Shown: in pieces, positions 34,220 through 45,833 of the stretch
Numbering within the stretch: the first letter of the stretch is position 1
How the letters are laid out: each line of letters starts with the position of its first letter
DNA from: Nicotiana tabacum
Taxonomy: Eukaryota; Streptophyta; Magnoliopsida; Solanales; Solanaceae
DNA: 64,000 bases
Assembly (NCBI RefSeq): GCF_000715075.1
Contig: NC_134102.1
Location: 106,032,001-106,096,000, forward strand
Reading direction: 5' to 3'
Position numbers and translations under genes: made by a program
Notes under the pieces: generated by a model
The model's database searches: none
Told to the model about the DNA's origin: nothing
The model's input: only the letters and a program-made list of their open reading frames with translations

Positions 34220-37200
34220 TGTCACGACCCCAAATTCCCTCCGTAGGATGTCGTGATGGCACCTAGTCTCTAAGACTAGGTAAGCCTATCAATGCAGAGT
34301 AATAATAAACATCTGAAATAAATAAACTTCAATTCAAACAATTTCAACTCCCAAAACCCGGTAGAAATAAGTCACAAGCTTCTAAGAATTTATCCTTAAT
34401 ATCTCTATATAACAGAGTCTAAAGAAAATAAGGAAGCAACATAAAAATGATAGAAGGGGACTCCGGAGTCTACGGACGCTGGCAGATATACCTCGAAGTC
34501 TCTGTGTGCAGGTAACTCACTGACGTCTAGGCTAGTAAGATGTACTGGATCTGCACAAAAAGATGTGCAGAAGCATAGTATGAGTACACCACAGCGGTAC
34601 CCAATAAGTGCCGAGCCTAACCTCGGTAGAGTAGTGACGAGGTCAGGTCAAGCCCTACTGGAAAATAATAACTTCATGGTAAAATGTTTAACAATATAAT
34701 AAAATAAAAGGACTATGGAAATGAATCAAATAGTATGTCACATTTAATGACACCAAATAATTGCAATTAATATCTCGTGGAAACAAAACAAACTTTCCTT
34801 TCAACTTCAAGAAAATCACAACAAATAATCAAAGGCAACTACGGCCATAAATCAATATCAACAAGGGCACTCCCGAGGTACCACCTCGTAGTCCCAAATC
34901 ATAAATAAATTCACAATATCTCATTTTCTTATATCACCGCGGGAGCCTTCACATTTAATTTTAAAGAAATCATTTTTTCCGAAATAGCATCCCGCGTTTT
35001 AGCCATCCTTATCACACCGTATGACTTCTAGTAGTTCCCCCTACTAGCCACGCGTATCAAGCCACTCTTATCTCATCGCATGTGTTTAAAAACCCAGACC
35101 TTATACCACCGCATGCGTATCAATATCACAATATATCACAATTTGCACCTCAAGTGCCCAAATATTTTAATTTGCCAAAATAAATCAACAACGATATTTT
35201 TTCACAATAAAGAGCTCACGGCTCATGCCAACATAAATCATCAATAATATATTTTCACAATAAAGAGCTCACGGCTCATGCCAACATAAATCATCAATAA
35301 TATTTTTTCACAATAAAGAGCTCACGGCTCCATCACAATGAGTACAAAAATCTTACAAAATATTCAGGAATAAATAATTTAGCAAATTAATATTTCAAAA
35401 TCTTTAATACGTTGCTTCAATATCAAATTTAAAATGTCAAATACTTCATATTAATAATATTTAATTTAAAGAAAATCCATTTCAAATAATGCACATAATA
35501 AAAAAAACTAAGTTTCAGCCAAACAGATAAAACAATTAGCAGGAAAAGGTCAAGAAAATTTAAAGTATACAAATCAAATCAATGATGGTGAATATAATAA
35601 GATTTAATAATTTAATTAATATGCAATAGTGATCTTCATAATTTAAAAACATAATCCTTCACATTTAGTCCGTGTACACACTCGTCACCTCGTGTACACG
35701 ACTTTTATCACATTACAATTAATACCAATCATAGGGAAAATTTTTCCCACACAAGGTTAGACATGTCACTTACCTCGACTTACTCCAATTTAACCAAGTA
35801 GTATGCTTTTTTCTCGATTTTTCGATTTCGGTCGACTCGTATCTAGTCATAATTAATTCGATACAGTCAACAAAAATTATAGAATTAATTCTATAAGAAA
35901 ATACTACATTTTTTAATAAAAATCCAAAATTAACTCAAAAATGGCCCGTGGGGCCCATGTCTCGGAATCCGGCGAAAGTTACGAAATATGAATGCCCATT
36001 CAACCATGAGTCTAACCATACCAAAATGACTAAATTCCAATAACGATTCGACCTTCAAATCCTCAAATCTATCCAAGAGGGTTTTCAAATTTTTCCAACT
36101 TAAATCACCAATTAAATGTTAAAAACAGTGATGGATTTGGGTAATCTAACCAAGATTGAGTTAAGAACACTTATCCCAATATTTTTCCTTGAAAATCTGT
36201 CAAAAATCGCTTATGCTCAAGCTCCAAGTTGTTAAAAATGGCGAAAGGGGACGAAGCCCCCCTCCCCCCGCTTGTTTTTATAACTTACAGATCTGTCCAG
36301 GGTGACCTCGATCATGGAGTCCGATCCTGGACCTCGATCATAGGAGTCCGATCATGGGGAGTCCGATCATGGTCCTCGATCATTGCCCTTGATCATGGAC
36401 CTCGGTCATGGCCTTCGATCATGGCCCTCGACCCTGGGGCTTGATCACAGCCATCGATCCTGGCTATCGATCATGGATTCGAACTTTATGGCCTTCGATC
36501 ACTGGCCTTGGTCATAGCCCTCGATCCTGGGCCTTCGATCAGTGGCTTTCGATCACTGGCCTTCGAGCTTGCCTTCGATCATGGCCCTCGAGCCTTGCCT
36601 TCGATCATGGATCTCGAGCCTGCCTTCGATCCTCGGCTCGATTTTTGGGCTTGATTTCTGGGCTCGATTTCTGGCCTTCGATTTTTGGGCTCGATTGCAC
36701 AGCAGAAGAAAATTTGCAGCAGCTTTTTGCAGTAGCTGTTTAAGTCCCATTTTTGATCCGTTAACCAACCGAAACTCACCTGAGGCTCTCAGGACTCAAC
36801 CAAATATACCAACAAGTTCTAAAATATCATACGAACTTATTTGAAATCTAAAATCACATAAAACGACGCTAAAACCACGAATTATGCTCCAATTCAAGCT
36901 TAATGAAACTTAAAATTTCCAACTTCTACATTCGATATCGAAACCTATCAAATCAAGTCCGATTGACCTCAAATTTTGTACACAAGTCATAAATGACATA
37001 TCGGAGCTGTAAAAATTTTTAAAACTGGATTCTGACCCCGATATCAAAAAGTCAACTCCCCGGTCAAACTTCCAAACTTTAAATTCCTATTTGCCGTTTC
37101 AAGCCTAATTTCACTACGGACTTCCAAATAAAATTCCGATCACTCTCCTAAGTTTAAAATCACCATACAGAGCTGTTGGAATCATTAAAATTCTATTCCG

Positions 37201-37575
37201 GGGTCGTTTACATGTAATTCTACATCCTGTCACTATTTGAACTTAAACTTTTAATTTTTTATCAAAATTCCATATCTCGGGTTAGGGACCTCAGAATTTG
37301 ATTCTGGGCGTACGCCCAAGTACCAATTCATGATACGGACCTACCGGAACTGTCAAAACACTGATCTGAGTCCGTTTGCTCAAAATGTTGACCAAAGTCA
37401 ACTCAGTTGAGTTTTAAAGCTCTAATTCATATTTTAATCCATTTTTCACATAAAGACTTACCGAAAATTTTTTCGGTCTGCGTACGCAAGTCGAGGAATG
37501 ATAAATAGTGCTTTTTGAGGTCTTAGAACACATAATTAATTATTAAATTTAAAGATGATATTTTGGGTCATCACA
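34220..37575 (-). repeat. Chromovirus 1, 5' LTR (3356 bp)
   Basis: TG...CA ends. This is the longest LTR of this family here. It holds the minisatellite at 36300-36690 and a triplicated ACAATAAAGAGCTCACGGCTC block at 35205-35330. It includes the sequence deleted from its partner. Confidence 0.92.
36300..36690. repeat. TCGATCATGG minisatellite in chromovirus LTR (copy 2)
   Basis: Same array as at 27866-28260, with local differences in unit number (for example additional GGCTCGATTTCTGG units near 36630-36690). In element orientation it lies about 0.9-1.3 kb from the LTR start. Open frames here are repeat artefacts. Confidence 0.88.
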
Positions 37576-37760
37576 AATATATCTCTAGAACTCCATGCAA
37601 TTATTTCGATCGTTTGACACTTAACTATAAGTGCTTCATCCCTTATTATTAATTTTGCTTTCCTTATAAATTTAGCATAATTGCGCTGCTTTGATATATT
37701 TGTGATGGTTATTTATGTTGTTTGAAGAGATATATCAAATCTAAAGTGGGTGGTCTCACA
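37576..37760 (-). pseudogene. Helitron helicase, upstream piece (Walker B region)
   Basis: Minus-strand translation from about 37700 to 37581 reads KFIRKAKLIIRDEALIVK then SRDI, matching the helicase stretch LIIWDEAPM with Trp to Arg. Crossing the chromovirus and dropping one AATAT copy, the frame continues without a break into LDINEPFG at 26994. Upstream coding (above about 37760) has decayed beyond recognition. Confidence 0.78.
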
Positions 37761-38733
37761 ATAAAATCATTGTTTGTACACCACTTGTTATTATTCCTAA
37801 CAGTTTCATGCATGTTGATATGATATTTGCAAGTAATGCATGACATAGAAATATTTTTTCTATTCCGTCGGAGGCATCTTCAAAGAATAATCCAGTTATA
37901 CTAGAGTCAACTCTTTATAAAATAGTCTTGAAAACTTGTTCTTATTTAGGATTTAGCTTTGATTGTGCTTCCTCAGACACTTGTATATCATTTTGATTCT
38001 TAATAATATATTAACATTTTTTACTTTGTGTTCTAATACTCTTTTTATGAAATAAATTTATGTACCCGGCGATTTTTTTTAACTTGAATAAGAATTTTAC
38101 TCATATGATGAATTCAAAAAATAATTGAATTAGATTCTCTTGCTAAATAATTAATTCAACGATTTAATTATTTGATATTAACATAAAAAATAATTTATTC
38201 TATGTTGATTCAGATCTTAATATTAGTTCATCTCTTGTTTTAAATATTTAATCTTAATTATAATATTATCCACCATAAATTTTATTTTCAAAGAGTAAAA
38301 AATTGATATGACATTTCACTTTTAGATCTTTATGTTGATAGAATCATTAGTGGTATTGACTCTTACCAACCATTTTTTTCTTTTTCTCACAAATTTATAT
38401 TCTGAAATATTTTCTTAATTTTTGTTTAATAATTGAGTATTTTTTAATATTACATAACAAATTGATAAAAAAAATATTATTTGAGTAGAAAAATAGTTCA
38501 AATATAATATATAAATATATTATCGTGGGGGTATTTTTTTCTCTCAATTTTAACTCTTTATGTGTTCTATTTAATATTACTTTTATTTTTTCTTCGTATT
38601 GGACATTATGTAGTGGTAATGTATTGCCAATACGGAGGATTCTTATAAAATTGATTTTATTAAACCTTCCTACATATTTTTAAAAAGAATTTAATAGACA
38701 AAATTTTATTAATTTTAAAAATTTAAATATTAA
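37761..38733. other. AT-rich Helitron interior, nothing recognised
   Basis: Very AT-rich sequence with no recognisable protein. By position it should represent the eroded Rep/helicase part and leader of the Helitron. Confidence 0.5.
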
Positions 38734-39267
38734 AAATTAGCATAGAAGATATTGTAGTCCAAAACATAGGTTATTGCAGTTATGTCCTTTCCTTATGAGT
38801 TCTTCCGTTTAATATTTTAGGGTAATTTGATATATTAATATTATATTTATACTTTTATAATAATATATGCTCTCATTTTTCTTAATGGATTTGGACAATA
38901 TAATACGTTCTCAAATTAAATTAGTAATAGGACATTATAATATATTTTTAAATTAAATTGGTAATAGAAATTTTATATGGATTAGACAACCCGAAAATTA
39001 AAATTAGCATAGAAGATATTGTAGTCCAAAAAATAGATTATTGCAGTTATGTCCTTTCCTTATGAGTTCTTCCGTTTAATATTTTAGGACAATTTGATAT
39101 ATTAATATTGTATTTATGCTTTTATAATAATATATGCTCTCATTTTTCTTAATGGATTTGGACAATATAATACATTCTCAAATTAAATTAGTAATAGGAC
39201 ATTATAATACGTTTTTAAATTAAATTGGTAATATGAATTTTATATGGATTAGACAACCCGAAAATAT
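38734..39267. repeat. 267-bp tandem repeat of the Helitron 5' end
   Basis: Two adjacent copies of a 267-bp unit (38734-39000 and 39001-39267), each containing GAAGATATTGTAGTCC and ATTAGACAACCCGAAAAT. A third, more divergent copy begins after it, is cut by chromovirus 2, and finishes at 48760-48852, where it forms the Helitron 5' terminus. Confidence 0.85.
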
Positions 39268-39372
39268 TTATACTAATAGAATTCCTAAAGTTAGTCATGT
39301 AGGATTCCTAACACGTAGTATTATGTCCTAAAACTAATAGGATTATAAGGCTAATATCTAGAATTTCGGTTA

Positions 39373-40678
39373 TGTCACGACCCCAAATTTCCCTCCGTAG
39401 GGTGTCGTGATGGAACCTAGTTTCTAAGACTAGGTAAGCCTATCAATGCGGAATAATCATAAATATCTGAAAATAAATAATCTACAATTCAAATGATTAC
39501 AACTCCCAAAACCCGGTAGAAATAACTCACAAGCTTCTAAGAATTTATTCTCAATGTCTCTATAAGTAAAGGTCTAAATAAAATATAAGAAAGCAACATA
39601 AAATGATAGAAGGGGACTCCGGAGTCTGCGGACGCTGGCAGATATGCCTCAAAATCTTCGTGCGCAGGTAACTCACTGACGTCTAGGCTGGTAAAATGTA
39701 CCTGGATCTGCACAAAAAGATATGCAGAAGCATAGTATGAGTACACCACAACGGTACCTTCAATCGTGGCCCTCGATCCTGAGCCCCATCTGGGCTTCGA
39801 TTTCTGGGCAGAAGCAAAATTTCCAACAGAAGGAAATTGCAACAGCTGTTCTAGTTCAATACTTGATCCGTTAACCATCCGAAACTCACCCGAGGCCCTC
39901 AGGACCTCAACCAAATATACCAACAAATCCTAAAACATCATACGAACTTAGTCGAATCCTCAAATCACCTCAAACAGTGTTAAAACCATGAATTTCATCC
40001 CAATTCGAGTCTAATGAACTTTGAAATTTCTAATTTCTACAACCAACACCGGAACCTATCAAATCAAGTCCGATTGACCTAAAATTTTGCACCCAAGTCA
40101 CAAATGACATAACGGAGCTGTGAAAATTTTCAGAACTGGATTCCGACCCCGATATCAAAAAGTCAACTCCCCGGTCAAACTTTCAAACTTTAAATTCCTA
40201 TTTTAGCCATTTCAAGCCTAATTTCACTACGGACTTCCAAAAGAAATTCCGATCACGCTCCTAAGTCCAAAATCACTATACGGAGCTGTTGGAATCATCA
40301 AAATTCTATTCCGGGGTCATTTGCATATAATTCGACATCCGGTCACTATTTGAACTCAAACTTTAAAATTTTCATCAAAATTCCATATCTCAGGCTAGGG
40401 ACCTCGGAATTTGGTTCCGGGCATACGCCCAAGTCCCAATTCACGATATGGACCTACCAGAAGTGTCAAAACACTGATCCGAGTTCGTTTGCTCAAAATG
40501 TTGACCAAAGTCAACTCAATTATGTTTTAAACATCTAATTCACATTTTAATCCATTTTTCACCTGAAAACTTTCCGGAAAGTTTTTACGGACTGCACACG
40601 CAAGTCGAGTAATGGTAAATAGTGCTTAGATCACATAATTAATCATTAAATTTAAAGATGACATTTTGGTTCATCACA
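39373..40678 (-). repeat. Chromovirus 2, 3' LTR (1306 bp, internally deleted)
   Basis: Relative to its partner it lacks about 1.6 kb between the ACGGTACC at 39751-39758 and the AATCGTGGCCCTCGATCC that follows, including most of the minisatellite. Otherwise closely similar. Confidence 0.9.
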
Positions 40679-42026
40679 TTCTCCACCTCTAAAACAAACG
40701 TTCGTCCTCGAACGGAGTTAGAAAAAGTACCTGAGCTGGTGAATAAGTGTGGATAACAGCTACGTAAATCATTCTCGACCTCTCAAGTCGCCTCCTCGAC
40801 CAGAAGACCCCTCCACTGAACCTTTACGGAAGCAATATTCTTTGACCTCAGCTTTCGAACCTGCCTATCTAAAATAGCCACTGGTTCCTCAACATAAGAT
40901 AGATCCTTGTCCAACTGAACCAAACTGAAGTCTAACACATGAGACGGATCGCCGTGATATTTCCGAAGCATAGAAACATGGAATACCGGATGAACCGCAG
41001 AAAGACTAGGTGGTAGTGCAAGTTTGTAAGCCACATCTCCAACTCTCTCAAGAATCTCAAAAGCTTAATATACCTAGGGCTCAACTTGCCCTTCTTCCCG
41101 AACCTCATCACACCCTTCATAGGCGAAATCCGGAGCAATACCCGCTCACCAACCATGAATGCAACATCACGAACCTTCCGATCCGCATAACTCTTCTGTC
41201 TAGATTGGGCTGTACGAAGTCGATCCTGAATCAACTTAAACTTTTCCAAGGCATCCTGAACCAAGTCTGTACCCAAAAGTCTAGCCTCGCCTGGTTCGAA
41301 CCAACCCACTGGAGACCGGCACCGCCTACCATACAAGGCCTCATACGGAGCCATCTGAATGCTTGACTGGTAACTGTTGTTGTAAGCAAACTCCGCAAGT
41401 GGTAAGAACTGATCCCAAGCACCCCCAAAATCTATCACACACGCACGAAGCATATCCTCCAGTATCTGAATAGTGCGTTCGGACTGCCCGTCCGTCTGAG
41501 GGTGAAATGCTATACTCAACTCTACCCGAGTACCCAACTCACGTTGTACTGCCCTCCAAAACCGTAAGGTAAACTGTGTACCCCGGTCAGAGATGATAGA
41601 TACTAGTACACCGTGAAGTCTGACAATCTCGCGAATATATACCTGAGCCAGCTGCTCTGAAGAGTAAGTAGTAATCACAGGAATGAAAGGAGCTGATTTG
41701 GTCAGCCTATCCACAATCACCCAAACTGCGTCCAACTTCCGCTGAGTCCGTGGGAGCCCAACAACGAAATCCATAGTGATCCGCTCCCATTTCCATTCTG
41801 GAATCTCTAACTTCTGAAGTAATCCACCCGGTCGTTGATGCTCATATTTTACCTGTTGACAATTTAAACACCGAGATACATACTTCACTATGTCCTTCTT
41901 CATCCGCCTCCACCAATAGTGCTGTCTCAAGTTCTCATACATCTTCGCAGCACCTGGATGAATGGAGTACCGCAAACTGTGAGCCTCCTGGAGAATCAAC
42001 TCACGCAAGCCGTCCATATTAGGCAC
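40679..42026 (-). pseudogene. Chromovirus 2 integrase and chromodomain
   Basis: The frame 42026-40932 has an intact HHCC module (CLNCQ) and the D, D, E triad (TMDFVVGLP, ISDRGTQF, GQSERTIQ). A frameshift at about 41065 throws it out of frame just before the chromodomain, which continues in the frame 41034-40783 (VEEPVAILDRQV, VKVQWRG) and ends at a TGA after VEEAT. The catalytic core is the best preserved in the window. Confidence 0.88.
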
Positions 42027-42167
42027 ACATAGCCTGCCCTGTATCCGTAGTACATAGTCTTCTCCAATAGTGACTTCCTTGGCATCACCATGCTGAACTG
42101 TATCCTTAAGGACAAGTAGATGGGGGTCATCATACTGACGTTCCCTGATACGATCATAAAGTGGAGA

Positions 42168-43022
42168 CTAGGAAACCACGCAAGCCAAAATCCGAATCGG
42201 CTCGGAAACATCCAATCTAACAAATTGGTTGGCCAAGGCCTGAACATCCATGGCTAAAGGCCTCTCTGCTACCGGTAAATATACTAAGCTGCCCAAACTC
42301 TCCGCCTTACGACTCAAGGCATCGGCCACCACATTGGCCTTCCCCGGATGATAGAGAATGGTGATATCATAATCCTTAAGCAACTCCAACCATCTCCGCT
42401 GCTGCAAATTAAGATCCTTCTGTTTAAACAGATGCAGTAGACTCCGGTGATCGGTGTAGATTTCACAATGGACACCGTACAAATAATGCCGCCAAATTTT
42501 TAAGGCATGAACAATAGCTGCTAACTCCAGGTCATGTACAGAATAATTCTTTTCATGCACCATTAACTGCCTAGACGCGTAAGCAATCACCCTACCGTCT
42601 TGCATCAACACTGTGCCGAGACCAATACGCGACGGGTCACAATACACAGTATAAGATCCTGTACCTGTAGGTAATACCAATACTGGGGCTGTAGTCAAAG
42701 CTGTCATGAGCTTTTGGAAGCTTTCCTCACATTCCTCAGTCCACCTGAACGAAGCACCCTTCTGGGTCAATTTGGTCATAGATGCAGCAATAGAAGAGAA
42801 ACCCTTTACAAATCGGCGATAATACCCTGCCAAACCAAGGAAACTCCGGATTTCCATAACTGAGGACGGTCTGGACCAACTCTGCACTGCTTCAATCTTC
42901 TTTGGATCTACCTTGATCCCCTCGCACGAAACTATATGACCCAAAAATCCCACTGAATCAAGCCAGAATTCACACTTTGAAAATTTTGCATATAACTTCT
43001 TTTCTCTCAAAATCTGAAGCAC
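42168..43022 (-). pseudogene. Chromovirus 2 RT C-terminus and RNase H
   Basis: Open from [20 protein letters not shown] through the RT thumb/connection ([16 protein letters not shown]) into RNase H, with YCDPSR (D retained), DLELAAI, YTDHRS and VVADALSR. It ends at TAG 42168-42170, where chromovirus 1 has CAG. The upstream break is the TAA at 43035-43037 that is shared with chromovirus 1. Confidence 0.88.
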
Positions 43023-43129
43023 AGTCCTCAGGTGTTATTCATGATCTTCCCGACTCCGGGAATACACCAGAATGTCGTCAATAAACACAATGACGAAAGA
43101 ATCAAGATAGGGCTGAAATACACTATTCA

Positions 43130-44815
43130 TTAAGTGCATAAATGTTGCTGGGGCATTGGCAGCCCAAAAGATATTATAAGGAACTCGTAATGACCGTACC
43201 GAGTCCTGAAAGCAGTTTTCGGGATATCTGGCTCCCGAATCTTCAACTGATGATAGCCTGAACGCAAGTCATTCTTAGAAAACACTCTGCCCTGAAGCTG
43301 ATCAAATAGGTCATCAATACGTGGCAATGGATACCCGTTCTTCACTATAATCTTGTTCAACTGGCGGTAATCAATACACATCCGCATAGAACCATCTTTC
43401 TTCTTTACAAATAAGACAGGAGCACCCCAAGGCGATACACTGGGCCGAATGAAACCCTTATCAAGCAACTCCTGTAACTGTTCTTTTAATTCTTTCAACT
43501 CTGCTGGGGCCATACGATATGGTGGAATAGAAATGGGCTGAGTGCCCGGTAACAAATCAATGCCAAAGTCAACATCCCTGTCGGGCGGCATACCCGGAAG
43601 ATCCGCTGGAAATACATCAGGAAAATCCATTACTACAGGAACTGACTCCACATTAGGAGTATCAATACTAACATCTCTCACATAGGCTAGATACATATCA
43701 CACCCCTTCTCAACCATTCGTTGAGCTTTAAGAAATGAAACAACCCTGCTAGGAACATGATCTGAGGTACCTCTCCACTCTAGCTGTGGTAGACCTGGCA
43801 TAGCCAACGTCACCGTCTTGGCATAACAATCAAGAATAGTATGATAGGGCGACAACCAGTCCATGCCCAAAATAATATCGAAATCCACCATACTGAGCAA
43901 TAATAAATCAGCTCTGGTATCAAAACCACTGATAATAATTAAACACGACCGATACACACGATCCATAATAATAGATTCACCCACGGGTGTAGATACATAA
44001 ACAGAAGAACTCAAGGAATCACGTGATACGCCCAAATACGGGGTAAAATAAGATGACACATAAGAATAAGTGGAGCCTGGATCAAATAAGACTGACGCAT
44101 CTCTATGACAGACCGGAATAATACATGTGATAACAGAATCAGATGCAACAACATCTGTCCTAGCAGGAAGGGCATAATATCTGGCCTGGCCTACCCCTCT
44201 AGGGCGACCTCTACCTGTCCGACCTCCACCTCTAGCTGGCTGTGCAGGTGGAGTGGCAACTGGTGCAGAAATCATGGCCTGAGAAGCCGGAGGACCCTGT
44301 GGAATAGGTGGGGCCTGAGAAATCTGTGGAGGTGCACCCCTCCTAAATCTGGGGCAATCTCTCATAATATGGCGAGTGTCACCACACTCAAAACAAGCCC
44401 TCGGAGGACGTGGCTGCTGGGACTGGCTCAGGCCTGATCGAGTAGACTGTCCGCTGAAAGCAGCCCATACATGAGGTACAGAAGACACTGGTGGTGCATA
44501 ATATGGAACCTGAGGTCTGGGAGTAGTCGGAATACCACCGGAAGCTGGAAGTGCTGAATGAATAGGATGACTCACGTAACCTCTACCATGTCGGGCTGCA
44601 ATTGGGGCACGAGAATTATTATATGTGCCAGAATCTCGGGGTCTCTTAGCTTCCCTCTCTTCCCTCTCACGAGTCCGCATACCTTCCAATCTTCTAGCAA
44701 TTGACACCACCTGTTGGTATGTGATATCCATCTCTAGCTCTCGGGCCATACTGTATCTGATACTAGGGTGAAGACCCTCAATAAACCTAACAAACCCGCT
44801 CTCGAACAGTAGCAA
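43130..44815 (-). pseudogene. Chromovirus 2 gag C-terminus, zinc knuckle, protease, RT
   Basis: The frame covers the Arg/Pro-rich gag tail, a CCHC knuckle ([14 protein letters not shown]), a protease with intact DPGSTYS, and RT fingers/palm to [12 protein letters not shown] and EFLIISFGL. It is then terminated by the one-base loss at about 43158-43165. The FIDD catalytic box lies at about 43071-43085 in the shifted frame. Apart from RT this frame is intact for over 550 codons. Confidence 0.9.
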
Positions 44816-45632
44816 CTAAGGCTGGTGCATGCCTAGCCAAATCACTGAATCGGACCGTATATTCTGACACGGTCATAGAACCCTGGCGCAGCTGCTCAAA
44901 CTCTGCGCGCCAAGCATCCCTAAGACTCTGAGGAACATACTCCCTCAAGAACATATCTGAAAATTGAGTCCAAGTAAGTGAAGCTGCCTCAGCCGGACTA
45001 TCCAACTCATATGCCCGCCACCACTGGTAGGCTGCTCCTCTAAACTGGAATGCCGTGAAAGAAACTCCACTGGAATCCACAATACCCATAGTACGAAGGA
45101 TACGGTGACATTCCTCCAGAAAACCCTAAGCATCCTCTGAAGCTAGACCGCTAAAAGTGGGAGGGTGGTACTTCTTATACCTCTCGAGCCTGAGCTGCTC
45201 TCCCTCTGAAACTGCTGTCCTAATCTCAGGCCAAACTGGGACAACTGGCTGCACTGGTATAACCTCTGGGGCATGGTCAACTTGGGTATGTGGCTCTGGA
45301 GTATGGGCGGCAGGAGTCTGTGCTCCTCCCCCAGCCTGAGATGTGGCAGAAGCAAGTGGAATTAATCCTGCCTGAGCTAAAGTGCCAAACATGCTCAAAA
45401 ATTGGGCAAGAGTCTCCTGAAGTGCAGGAGTAGTAACAGGCGTCTCAGGTGCCTACTCTCCAACTGGAGCTACTGGTGGCTCTGGTGCTGCAGTTCGTGC
45501 AGATGCTCTGGCTGCACCACGTGGTCTTCCTCGGCCTCTAGCTCGGCCTCTGTCCCGACCCTGGCCTCTTGCGAATCCAACAGGGGGCGCGGGTGTCTGA
45601 TCATCATACCCAGTTGTGCGTGTCCTCACCAT
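44787..45632 (-). pseudogene. Chromovirus 2 gag N-terminal part
   Basis: The ATG is at 45632-45630 (MVRTRTTGYDD). The frame is broken by TAG at 45453-45455 and 45125-45127, both CAG in chromovirus 1, and by a frameshift near 44800. The capsid-type segment FRGAAYQWWRAYELDSP is intact here, unlike in chromovirus 1. Confidence 0.86.
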
Positions 45633-45817
45633 CTGTAAGAGAATAGAAAGACAATTGTTAAGAACCTTGAAATCAACAAAGGCGCACGATAAGGAATCAA
45701 AGAAGTGAAAAATTCCTAACATTTCCATAGCCTCTCGAAGATAAGTACAGACGTCTCCGTACCGATCCGCAAGACTCTACTAAACTTGTTTGTGACTCAT
45801 AACACCTATGAACCTAG

Positions 45818-45830
45818 TGCTCTGATACCA
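45818..45830 (-). other. Primer-binding site, tRNA-iMet type (chromovirus 2)
   Basis: Minus-strand TGGTATCAGAGCA, three bases from the LTR that starts at 45834. Confidence 0.92.
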
Positions 45831-45833
45831 ACT

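Larger units (their letters stand above)
27000..37575 (-). mobile_element. Chromovirus 1 (Tekay/Del-like Ty3/gypsy), full length
   Basis: Ends are TGTCACGACCCC and GGGTCATCACA. A perfect 5-bp target duplication AATAT lies at 26995-26999 and 37576-37580. LTRs are 27000-29060 and 34220-37575, and a tRNA-iMet primer site sits beside the right LTR, so transcription runs on the minus strand. Order: gag, zinc knuckle, protease, RT, RNase H, integrase, chromodomain. The chromodomain, long LTRs and primer type point to the Tekay/Del lineage. Many stops make it inactive. It interrupts the Helitron helicase exactly in frame. Confidence 0.93.
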
